From: JAEUNJ01 sp052035955
Lineage (GTDB): Bacteria; Pseudomonadota; Gammaproteobacteria; Burkholderiales; Rhodocyclaceae
Assembly (NCBI GenBank): GCA_052035955.1
Contig: JBPOHD010000037.1
Span: forward strand, 32,085-96,084
DNA length: 64,000 nucleotides
Direction of reading: 5' to 3'
Positions within the stretch are counted from its first letter, which is position 1. Every line of letters begins with the position of its first letter. Below, piece after piece: positions 32,671-39,607 of this stretch. The notes under the pieces are model-generated. The model was not told the DNA's origin, searched no databases, and saw only the letters and a list, made by a program, of their open reading frames with translations. The position numbers and the translations under genes were made by a program.

Positions 32671-33389
32671 TCCGGCTTTCGGTCTCCCACCTGAACAAGC
32701 GCTACAAGTCGCGGACGGTCGTCCAGGACGTTTCCCTCGACGTGGCCGGGGGCGAGGTGGTCGGCCTCCTGGGACCGAACGGTGCCGGCAAGACGACCTG
32801 CTTCTACATGATCGTCGGCCTGGTGAGCGCCGACGGCGGCGACATCCGGATCGGCGACACGACCATCACCCATGCGCCGATCCACCGCCGGGCAAAGCTC
32901 GGGCTCTCCTACCTGCCGCAGGAGAACTCGGTCTTCCGCAAGCTCAACGTGGCGGACAACGTGCGCGCCGTCCTGGAACTGCAGGACCTGCCGGAACGCC
33001 GGGTCGAGGAACGCCTGGACGAGTTGCTGCAGGAACTGCACATCGGCCACCTTCGCGACAATCCGGCCATTTCGCTCTCGGGCGGCGAGCGGCGGCGGGT
33101 CGAAATAGCGCGGGCCCTGGCGACGGACCCCCGCTTCATCCTCCTGGACGAGCCCTTCGCGGGGGTCGATCCCATTGCCGTGCTCGACATCCAGAAGATC
33201 ATCCGCTTCCTGAAGGAGCGCGGAATCGGCGTCCTCATCACCGACCACAACGTGCGCGAAACCCTGGGCATCTGCGACCGGGCGACCATCATCAACGAGG
33301 GCAGCGTGCTGGTTGCTGGACGTCCGGAGGAAATTGTCGATAATGAGAGCGTACGGAAGGTGTACCTGGGCGAGCATTTCCGGATGTAG
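32667..33389 (+). CDS. lptB: Lipopolysaccharide export ATPase LptB
   Basis: This encodes 240 residues. It is the cytoplasmic ATPase of the LptB2FG complex, which pulls LPS from the inner membrane into the LptC-LptA bridge. Walker A is GPNGAGKTTCFYMI, the Q-loop is in YLPQENSVFRKL, the signature is SLSGGERRRVEIARAL, Walker B is RFILLDEPFAGVDP and the switch His is in LITDHNVRETL. It is upstream of rpoN as usual, but lptC and lptA are not in front of it here; recX is. Confidence 0.95.
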   Translation: MIRLSVSHLNKRYKSRTVVQDVSLDVAGGEVVGLLGPNGAGKTTCFYMIVGLVSADGGDIRIGDTTITHAPIHRRAKLGLSYLPQENSVFRKLNVADNVRAVLELQDLPERRVEERLDELLQELHIGHLRDNPAISLSGGERRRVEIARALATDPRFILLDEPFAGVDPIAVLDIQKIIRFLKERGIGVLITDHNVRETLGICDRATIINEGSVLVAGRPEEIVDNESVRKVYLGEHFRM

Positions 33390-33406
33390 CCCGGCACTTT
33401 CGACCT

Positions 33407-34855
33407 ATGAAGCAAACCCTCCAGCTCAAGCTCTCGCAACACCTGGCGCTGACTCCGCAGCTCCAGCAATCCATCCGTCTGCTGCAGTTGTCGACCCTGG
33501 AACTGAATCAGGAGATCGAGCAGTTCCTGCGCGACAACCCGCTGCTGGAACGGGAGGACAGCATTCCCGAGCCGGCGGTGTTCGCCGGCGACGCGGGTAC
33601 CCTGGCTGGCCCGGCTCGGGAGGGCGAGGCCCCGGCCCAGCCCCAGGAAGAGGCCCCGCAGGAGGTCTCCTCCGACCAGGACGGATGGGGTGCCGAGATG
33701 CCGGCCGGGCCGGGTCGGCGCGACGACGACGACAGCGACTACGGGGACATCCAGGCGGCGGCGACCAGCCTGCGTGACCACCTGGCCGCGCAATTGGCCA
33801 TGACCCCCCTCTCGGACCGGGACCGGGCAATGGTCGGCTTCCTGATCGAGGCCCTGGACGAGGACGGCTACCTGGCCCAGAGCCTGCAGGACCTGGTCGA
33901 TGTCTTGCCTGACGGACTGGGCGAGGACCCCGAGGAACTGCTGGAGGAACTGCAGATCGCCCTGCGCCACCTGCAGAACTTCGACCCGCCCGGCATCGGC
34001 GCACGGGATCCGCGTGAATGCCTTTCCCTGCAGCTGGAGAACCAGGCGCCGTCGCCGGCGCGCGACCTGGCCCTGGCGATCGTGCGCCAGCATCTGGAGA
34101 GTCTGGCCGCCCGGGATTTCACGCGCATCCGGAAGTCCCTCGGCTGCGACGACGACGCGCTGCGCGCGGCCCATGCCCTGATCCGGTCCCTGAACCCGCG
34201 GCCGGGCGCCCAGTACGCAGCACTCGACACCCGCTACGTGATCCCGGACGTGGTCGTCCGCAAGCTGCGCGGTCGCTGGCTGGCCACGCTGAACCAGGAG
34301 GCGATGCCGCGCCTTCGCATCAACCGCCTCTACGCCGAGCTGCTGCAGAAACACCGCAGCGGTGCCTCCGCGGGTGGCATGACCGGCCAGTTGCAGGAAG
34401 CAAAGTGGCTGATCAAGAACGTCCAACAGCGATTCGACACCATCCTCCGGGTGGCCCAGGCCATCGTTGACCGGCAGCGGCAATTCTTCGAACACGGCGA
34501 GGTGGCCATGCGGCCCCTGACGCTGCGCGAGATTGCAGACACGGTGGACCTGCACGAATCGACCATCTCCCGGGTCACGACCCAGAAATACCTGGCCAGT
34601 CCGCGGGGCATCTACGAACTGAAGTATTTTTTCGGCAGCCATGTCGCCACCGACACGGGCGGGGCTGCCTCTTCCACCGCGATCCGGGCGCTCATCAAGC
34701 AGCTCGTCAGCGCCGAAGACGGCCACAAGCCGCTCTCCGACGCGAAGATCGCGGAAATCCTCGGCGAGCAGGGGATCGTGGTGGCAAGGCGTACCATAGC
34801 CAAGTACCGTGAATCCCTGAACATCCCGCCGGTCAATCTGCGCAAGACTCTTTAA
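33407..34855 (+). CDS. rpoN: RNA polymerase sigma-54 factor
   Basis: This encodes 482 residues. Region I is the Gln/Leu-rich activator-interacting domain (LALTPQLQQSIRLLQLSTLELNQEI). An acidic linker follows at about 50-110, then the core-binding domain, the helix-turn-helix (TLREIADTVDLHESTISRVTTQKYL) and the C-terminal RpoN box, seen as ARRTIAKYRE. It directs transcription from -24/-12 promoters for nitrogen and related functions. Downstream hpf, ptsN and hprK form the standard cluster. Confidence 0.96.
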   Translation: MKQTLQLKLSQHLALTPQLQQSIRLLQLSTLELNQEIEQFLRDNPLLEREDSIPEPAVFAGDAGTLAGPAREGEAPAQPQEEAPQEVSSDQDGWGAEMPAGPGRRDDDDSDYGDIQAAATSLRDHLAAQLAMTPLSDRDRAMVGFLIEALDEDGYLAQSLQDLVDVLPDGLGEDPEELLEELQIALRHLQNFDPPGIGARDPRECLSLQLENQAPSPARDLALAIVRQHLESLAARDFTRIRKSLGCDDDALRAAHALIRSLNPRPGAQYAALDTRYVIPDVVVRKLRGRWLATLNQEAMPRLRINRLYAELLQKHRSGASAGGMTGQLQEAKWLIKNVQQRFDTILRVAQAIVDRQRQFFEHGEVAMRPLTLREIADTVDLHESTISRVTTQKYLASPRGIYELKYFFGSHVATDTGGAASSTAIRALIKQLVSAEDGHKPLSDAKIAEILGEQGIVVARRTIAKYRESLNIPPVNLRKTL

Positions 34856-34872
34856 ACAAACCAGGAGGCGTC

Positions 34873-35187
34873 ATGAACCTCAACATCACTGGCCACCACG
34901 TCGAAGTCACCCCGGCCATTCGCGATTACGTCACCAACAAGCTCGATCGCGTCATCCGCCACTTCGACAATGTCACGAGCGTCCACGTGATCCTGTCGGT
35001 GGCCAAGCTGAAGCAGAAGGCCGAGGTAACCCTGCACGTGAAGGGCAAGGACCTGTTTGCCGACAGCGAGGAGGCCGATCTCTATGCCGCCATCGACACG
35101 GTCTGCGACAAGCTGGACCGGCAGGTGCTGAAACACAAGGAAAAGGCCGGCGACCACACCCGGGACAAGCGGCCCACGGTGGAATAA
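34873..35187 (+). CDS. hpf: Ribosome hibernation promoting factor
   Basis: This encodes 104 residues. It has the short HPF/YfiA fold: MNLNITGHHVEVTPAIRDYV at the start, the conserved VILSVAKLKQKAEVTLHV and the DLYAAIDTVCDKLDRQVLKHKEK helix. It binds the 30S decoding centre and forms inactive 100S ribosomes in starvation. GGAGG precedes the start, 17 bases after rpoN. The lysine-rich tail is short, so this is not the long form. Confidence 0.93.
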   Translation: MNLNITGHHVEVTPAIRDYVTNKLDRVIRHFDNVTSVHVILSVAKLKQKAEVTLHVKGKDLFADSEEADLYAAIDTVCDKLDRQVLKHKEKAGDHTRDKRPTVE

Positions 35188-35193
35188 GGGCGT

Positions 35194-35225
35194 CGTTTCC
35201 GGCAGGGGCCTTTTTCGCTATACTC
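35194..35225 (+). promoter_or_regulatory. Possible ptsN promoter
   Basis: TATACT (35218-35223 region) with TTTCCG about 17 bases before it forms a fair sigma-70 promoter in the gap between hpf and ptsN. The leader would be about 50 bases long. Confidence 0.4.
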
Positions 35226-35279
35226 CGCCGCCATTCGGCCAGGCCCCCGCCACCGCCCCTTCTCCCGTCCGCAAAGGCC

Positions 35280-35741
35280 ATGAACCAGATTGCGCCGCTG
35301 CTTCCCGCCACGAATGTCGTCGCCGGCCTGGACACGAGCAGCAAGAAGCGCGTTTTCGAGCAGGCGGGATTGCTGTTCGAAAACCATCAGGGGATCGCCC
35401 GCAGCACGGTCTATGACGCCCTGTTCGCGCGCGAACGACTGGGGTCCACCGGGCTGGGCCAGGGCATTGCCATTCCCCACGGCCGCATCAAGGGCCTGAA
35501 GGAAGCGATCGGCGCCTTCTTCCGCCTGGCCAATCCCGTCCAGTTCGACGCTCCGGATGGCAAGCCGGTCAACCTGATATTCGTCCTGCTGGTTCCCGAG
35601 GCGGCGACCGAGCATCATCTCCAGCTCCTTTCCGAACTGGCCCAGATGTTCTCCGACCGGGCCTTTCGGGAACAATTGAACTCGGCCGCCGACGCCGACG
35701 CCATCCATACCCTTTTCGCCGGCTGGCAGTGCAACAGCTGA
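35280..35741 (+). CDS. ptsN: PTS IIA-like nitrogen regulatory protein PtsN
   Basis: This encodes 153 residues. EIIA-Ntr accepts phosphate from NPr on the His in GIAIPHGRIKGLKEAIGAF (around residue 67), and then influences potassium transport and other targets. The remaining fold marks include RKRVFEQAGLLFENHQG-like sequence near the start and LIFVLLVPEAATEHHLQLLSELAQMF. The end overlaps hprK by 13 bases, which suggests coupled translation. No PTS sugar-transport genes are present here. Confidence 0.94.
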   Translation: MNQIAPLLPATNVVAGLDTSSKKRVFEQAGLLFENHQGIARSTVYDALFARERLGSTGLGQGIAIPHGRIKGLKEAIGAFFRLANPVQFDAPDGKPVNLIFVLLVPEAATEHHLQLLSELAQMFSDRAFREQLNSAADADAIHTLFAGWQCNS

Positions 35742-36673
35742 CCATCGCCAAGGTGTTCGAGCGCAACGGCGAACGCCTGCGCCTGCAATGGATCTGTGGT
35801 GACCTCGAGCGGACCCTGACCGAAGGCGAGACCGATGTCTCGCCGGCCGACCTGGTCGGCCACCTGAACCTGATCCACCCCGAACGCCTGCAGGTACTTG
35901 GAGCGCCGGAGATCGCCTGGGCCGGCGGGCAGGCTCCCGCGAAGGTGGGCCACCACATCGAGGAAATCATCGCGGCCCGCCCCCCGGCAGTGATCATCGC
36001 CGACGCCTGCCCCATCCCCGACATCGTGCGCAAGTGCTGCGAAGCGGCCGGTACTCCCCTCTTTACGACACCTCTCCCGGCCGCCGCCGTCATCGACGCA
36101 TTGCGTCTCTACCTTTCCCGGCGGCTGGCGGAGACGGTGTCCCTCCATGGCGTCTTCATGGACGTGCTGGGGATGGGCGTGCTCATCACCGGTGATTCCG
36201 GCGTCGGCAAGAGCGAGCTGGGCCTCGAACTGATCTCCCGCGGCCACGGTCTGGTGGCGGACGACGTGGTCGAGGTCTGCAAGGTCGGCCTGGATTCCCT
36301 GGAGGGACGCTGTCCACCGTTGCTGAAGGATTTCCTGGAGGTTCGAGGCCTCGGGCTGCTGAACATACGGACGGTCTTCGGCGAAACCGCCTGCCGCCGA
36401 AAGATGCGCCTGAAGCTGATCGTGCATCTCCAGAAACCCCAGACGGGCGTGCCCGAGATGGCTCGCCTGCCCCTCGATGCCCAGACGGAAACCATCCTGG
36501 GCGTACCGGTCCGCCGGGTGACGATACCCGTCGCCGCGGGGCGCAACCTGGCGGTACTCCTGGAAGCAGCCGTACGCTCCACCATCCTCCTGTTGCGGGG
36601 CATCGACAGCATGCAGGAGTTCATCGATCGCCAGCAGCGCGCCCTGGACAACGATTTCGATACGGAGGAGTGA
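35729..36673 (+). CDS. hprK: HPr kinase/phosphorylase
   Basis: This encodes 314 residues from a GTG overlapping ptsN. The Walker motif GDSGVGKSELGLELI, the acidic HGLVADDVVEV and the HprK signature EVRGLGLLNIRTVFG (followed by ETACRRKM) are intact. It phosphorylates and dephosphorylates a Ser on HPr-like proteins. In proteobacteria without sugar PTS, the rpoN-hpf-ptsN-hprK cluster is thought to tie nitrogen and carbon status to sigma-54 functions. Confidence 0.95.
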   Translation: MQQLTIAKVFERNGERLRLQWICGDLERTLTEGETDVSPADLVGHLNLIHPERLQVLGAPEIAWAGGQAPAKVGHHIEEIIAARPPAVIIADACPIPDIVRKCCEAAGTPLFTTPLPAAAVIDALRLYLSRRLAETVSLHGVFMDVLGMGVLITGDSGVGKSELGLELISRGHGLVADDVVEVCKVGLDSLEGRCPPLLKDFLEVRGLGLLNIRTVFGETACRRKMRLKLIVHLQKPQTGVPEMARLPLDAQTETILGVPVRRVTIPVAAGRNLAVLLEAAVRSTILLLRGIDSMQEFIDRQQRALDNDFDTEE

Positions 36674-36791
36674 GGAAAATAACTCCCGGCCCTGTCAACG
36701 GGACCGACGGCTGGCGCGTTCCTGCCCATGCCGCCGTATTTCCGTCCCCAGGGGGAGGGACGGCGACATCCATCCCATGTCACGGAGACCC

Positions 36792-37082
36792 ATGATGAAA
36801 AGACTGATGACCGCCCTGGTTGCCTCGCTGTTCGCCTCCGCCGTGTTCGCCCAGGCTGCCGGGGGCACATGCGAAGCGCAAGCCACCGAGAAGAAGCTGG
36901 CCGGCGCCGCCAAGAGCAGCTTCATGAAGAAGTGCGAGCGGGAAGCCAAGGCCGCCGAGGGCAAGACCGCCAAGACCGCCCAGCAGGAGAAGATGAAGAC
37001 CTGCAACAAGGAAGCCGGCGAGAAGAAGCTCAAGGGCAAGGACCGCAAGGCCTTCATGAGCGACTGCCTGAAGAACAAGTAA
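36792..37082 (+). CDS. psiF: PsiF-repeat secreted protein
   Basis: This encodes 96 residues from ATG 36792 (36795 is equally likely; GGAG lies upstream). A signal peptide (RLMTALVASLFASAVFA) is followed by a Lys-rich mature protein with two PsiF-type repeats: CEAQATEKKLAGAAKSSFMKKCE and CNKEAGEKKLKGKDRKAFMSDCL. Each has a Cys at either end, so two intra-repeat disulfides are likely. E. coli PsiF is phosphate-starvation induced, but its role is unknown, and no Pho box was identified here. It has its own terminator. Confidence 0.85.
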   Translation: MMKRLMTALVASLFASAVFAQAAGGTCEAQATEKKLAGAAKSSFMKKCEREAKAAEGKTAKTAQQEKMKTCNKEAGEKKLKGKDRKAFMSDCLKNK

Positions 37083-37117
37083 GGTGAACGAGACGGAGTA
37101 ATCCGTCACGCGACCCA

Positions 37118-37148
37118 TGCCGGCCGATTGTGGGCCGGCATTTTTTTT
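37118..37148 (+). terminator. Rho-independent terminator after psiF
   Basis: The perfect eight-base stem TGCCGGCC / GGCCGGCA with a seven-base loop is followed by eight T residues. It separates psiF from the following envelope-gene operon. Confidence 0.9.
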
Positions 37149-37187
37149 GCAACAATCCCCCGCTTAGCCCTCCGGTCCTTCCACGCC

Positions 37188-37856
37188 ATGAAGTCGCGCC
37201 GAATTCTTCTCGCTTCCCTGGTCCTGGCCACCCTCCCGTTTACGGCCCAGGCGTTCCGGTTCTCCGACGAGGAAGCCAAGGAGAAGGCAGCGGCGGACGA
37301 CGCCGCGGCGCGGGCCAGGACCGCAGCGCCCGCCGTATCGCCGGCCTGCCGGGAAAGGCTGAAGAACGAGAGGGTCGCCGTGCTCCTCGCCGAGCGGGGC
37401 AGCCGGGGCATCAACGTCGACCAGAGCCGTTACGGCATGCACTTCCAGGCCATCGACCGCCGCCTGCAGAAGCAGGGCATGCGGACCTACAGTCAGGACG
37501 AGATCAAGAAGCAGATCGCCCAGGCCGAGCTGGAGGCCCACTTCCGCAACGATCCGGATGCCGCCCTCAACGCATCGAAGAAGCTCGGGGCCACCATGTT
37601 CCTGAGGGGCGCCATCAGTTCGCGGACGGGCATCAATCCCATACTCAAGATCAATGAGGTCTACGTGAACATGGGATTCACGCTGGTAGGCGCCGATGGC
37701 CAGATCATCTCGGAGGCCTCGGCCGCATCGGATTCCTATTCCGGGGGCGATACCGTCGGAATGGCCCTGACCCTGATCAACGAACAGGCCGACGGGGTCG
37801 TCGGCCGGCTGCTGGGCGGCTATTGCGCCGAACGCGGCGGCCGGAAGAAGAAATGA
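37188..37856 (+). CDS. CsgG/FlgT-like secreted envelope protein
   Basis: This encodes 222 residues. A signal peptide (LLASLVLATLPFTAQA) precedes a charged helix with many Ala/Lys/Glu, then a domain starting ERVAVLLAERGSRGINVD. It continues with QAELEAHFRNDPDAALNASKKLGATMFLRGAISSRTG and ends with VNMGFTLVGADGQIISEASAASDSYSGGDTVG. The pattern, a strand, a helix with a repeated QA/DA, and a beta-rich end with gAdGqiisea, is what is seen in CsgG/LpoB/FlgT-like envelope proteins. Two Cys lie far apart and could bond. It opens a four-gene unit ending with a Ser/Thr kinase. The fold assignment is tentative. Confidence 0.65.
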   Translation: MKSRRILLASLVLATLPFTAQAFRFSDEEAKEKAAADDAAARARTAAPAVSPACRERLKNERVAVLLAERGSRGINVDQSRYGMHFQAIDRRLQKQGMRTYSQDEIKKQIAQAELEAHFRNDPDAALNASKKLGATMFLRGAISSRTGINPILKINEVYVNMGFTLVGADGQIISEASAASDSYSGGDTVGMALTLINEQADGVVGRLLGGYCAERGGRKKK

Positions 37857-37879
37857 AATCGACATTCAAGGAAACGCCC

Positions 37880-38680
37880 ATGACCTCCCTATCGAAGGCT
37901 GCCGTCCTCTCCACGTTCATCGCCCTCAGCCTGCCCGTCCTCGCCCAGCCGAGCTTCGACAGCCCGTCGCCGACGGCCGGCAGCGACACCTCCAAGAAGG
38001 CCAACGAAATGGCCGACAAGGGGATGTACAAACCCATCGAGTACCAGAACGCCGCCAGGAAGGGCCCGACGCTGATCGTGGTGCCCGGCGACATCAAGAG
38101 CAACAACGCCACCTTCACGCAGAAGTTCGGGCCGAACAACATCGCCGACTTCGCGGAACTGGAACTGGGGAAGGCGAATTTCGGCATCCTGGAACGGACG
38201 GACCTCGGTCCATTGCTGCAGGAATTCCAGCTCGCCTATACCATGGGCGACCCGCAACAGGCGCGCAAGTACCTGCAGAAGGGCAAGCTGAAGACGACCA
38301 AATGGGTCGTCAAGTTCGACATCCTGAAAGCCGAGCAGGTGGCCCAGGCCCAGGAAGGTTTCGACGGCCGGCCGATCGGCGCGCTGCTCGGCATCTTCGG
38401 CGGCGGTCGGGGCGGCGCGGCGGCGGAAACCGTGGTCGGATCGGTGAAGACCGGAGAGGCGACGGGCGTCTGGATCATCGGCATGCGCTTCAAGATCCTC
38501 GACGCGAACACGACCGAGCAGGTGGCGACAGGATACACGGAGGAGAAAATGGAGGTGGGCGCCAAGTCCTCCTCCGTGATGGGCGTGTCCTCAGGGCAAC
38601 AGGGCGGCCTGACCCTGGACGGCATGGTGCAGCGCCTGGTCCAGAAACTGGTCTGGGAAATCGATTCGAAGCACAAGTAA
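37880..38680 (+). CDS. CsgG-like secreted protein, soluble paralogue
   Basis: This encodes 266 residues from ATG 37880, seven bases after AAGGA; ATG 37853 overlapping the previous stop is an alternative. A Sec signal peptide without lipobox (LSTFIALSLPVLAQ) gives a mature protein starting near PSFDSPSPTAG. The body has the CsgG-like pattern: GPTLIVVPGDIKSNN near the start, ADFAELELGKANFGILERTDLGPLL, KWVVKFDILKAEQVAQ, VWIIGMRFKILDANTTEQVATGYTEEKME and an amphipathic C-terminal helix. It is about 88 percent identical to the product of the next gene, so the two are a tandem duplication, but only the second is a lipoprotein. Function unknown. Confidence 0.75.
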   Translation: MTSLSKAAVLSTFIALSLPVLAQPSFDSPSPTAGSDTSKKANEMADKGMYKPIEYQNAARKGPTLIVVPGDIKSNNATFTQKFGPNNIADFAELELGKANFGILERTDLGPLLQEFQLAYTMGDPQQARKYLQKGKLKTTKWVVKFDILKAEQVAQAQEGFDGRPIGALLGIFGGGRGGAAAETVVGSVKTGEATGVWIIGMRFKILDANTTEQVATGYTEEKMEVGAKSSSVMGVSSGQQGGLTLDGMVQRLVQKLVWEIDSKHK

Positions 38681-38742
38681 GCAGCAGTGCAGGGCTGGCG
38701 CGGCGTCCGATCGGACGACCGCGTCCCGGGGGAGACGATCAC

Positions 38743-39567
38743 ATGCATATCGATTCAAGGCGGCTGCTGGCCACCCTCGCCGCCGGGTTGCTGCTCGCCG
38801 CCTGCGAAACCAACCCGTCGAAACCGGCGGACCCGGCCGCGGCGAACAATCCGTCGCCGACGGCCGCAAGCGGCAGTTCCCAGAAAGCCAACGAGATGGC
38901 CGACAAGGCCATGTACAAGCCGATCGAGTACCAGAACGCGGCCAGGAAAGGCCCGGCCCTGGTCGTGATCCCCGGCGACATCAAGAGCAACAACGCCAGC
39001 TTCACCCAGAAGTTCGGTCCCAACAACATCGCCGACTTCGCAGAGCTGGAACTGGGCAAGGCAAACTTCGGGGTCCTCGAGCGGTCCGATCTGGGCCCCC
39101 TGCTCAAGGAATTCCAGCTGGCCTACACCATGGGCGACCCGAAGGCGGCACGCAAGTACCTGCAGAAGGGCAAGCTGAAGACCACCAAATGGGTGGTCAA
39201 GTTCGACATCCTGAAAGCCGAACAGGTGGCCCAGGCCAGCCAGGGCTTCGACGGCCGGCCCATCGGCGCGCTGGCCGGCATCGCGGTGGGCGGCCGGGGC
39301 GGGGCGGCGACGGAGACTGTCGTGGGATCCGTCAAGACCGGTGAATCCACCGGCGTCTGGATCATCGGCATGCGCTACAAGATTCTCAATGCGAATACCA
39401 CGGAACAGGTGGCCACCGGATACACGGAAGAGAAGATGGAAGTGGGTGCGAAGTCTTCCTCCGTCATGGGATTCTCTTCCGGCCAGCAGGGTGGCCTGAC
39501 CCTGGACGGCATGGTGCAGCGCCTGGTCCAGAAGCTGGTCTGGGAAATCGACGCGAAGAACAAGTGA
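38743..39567 (+). CDS. CsgG-like lipoprotein, anchored paralogue
   Basis: This encodes 274 residues, with GGGGGAG before the ATG. The N-terminus is a lipoprotein signal with the lipobox LAAC (TLAAGLLLAACETN), so it is anchored to a membrane, probably the outer one because residue +2 is Glu rather than Asp. The mature domain repeats almost the whole preceding protein, with about 27 substitutions over 238 aligned residues by eye, concentrated in the first 15 residues and near GIAVGGRGG. CsgG-family lipoproteins can form outer-membrane channels; whether this one has membrane-spanning strands is not shown. It precedes the kinase gene by 40 bases. Confidence 0.78.
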   Translation: MHIDSRRLLATLAAGLLLAACETNPSKPADPAAANNPSPTAASGSSQKANEMADKAMYKPIEYQNAARKGPALVVIPGDIKSNNASFTQKFGPNNIADFAELELGKANFGVLERSDLGPLLKEFQLAYTMGDPKAARKYLQKGKLKTTKWVVKFDILKAEQVAQASQGFDGRPIGALAGIAVGGRGGAATETVVGSVKTGESTGVWIIGMRYKILNANTTEQVATGYTEEKMEVGAKSSSVMGFSSGQQGGLTLDGMVQRLVQKLVWEIDAKNK

Positions 39568-39607
39568 GCGCGCACGCCGCAACGGCGACGCGCCACGGGA
39601 GACGGCC

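Noticed and set aside
36674..36791. Pho box ahead of psiF
   Set aside because: No repeated CTGTCAT-like units were found in the gap between hprK and psiF.
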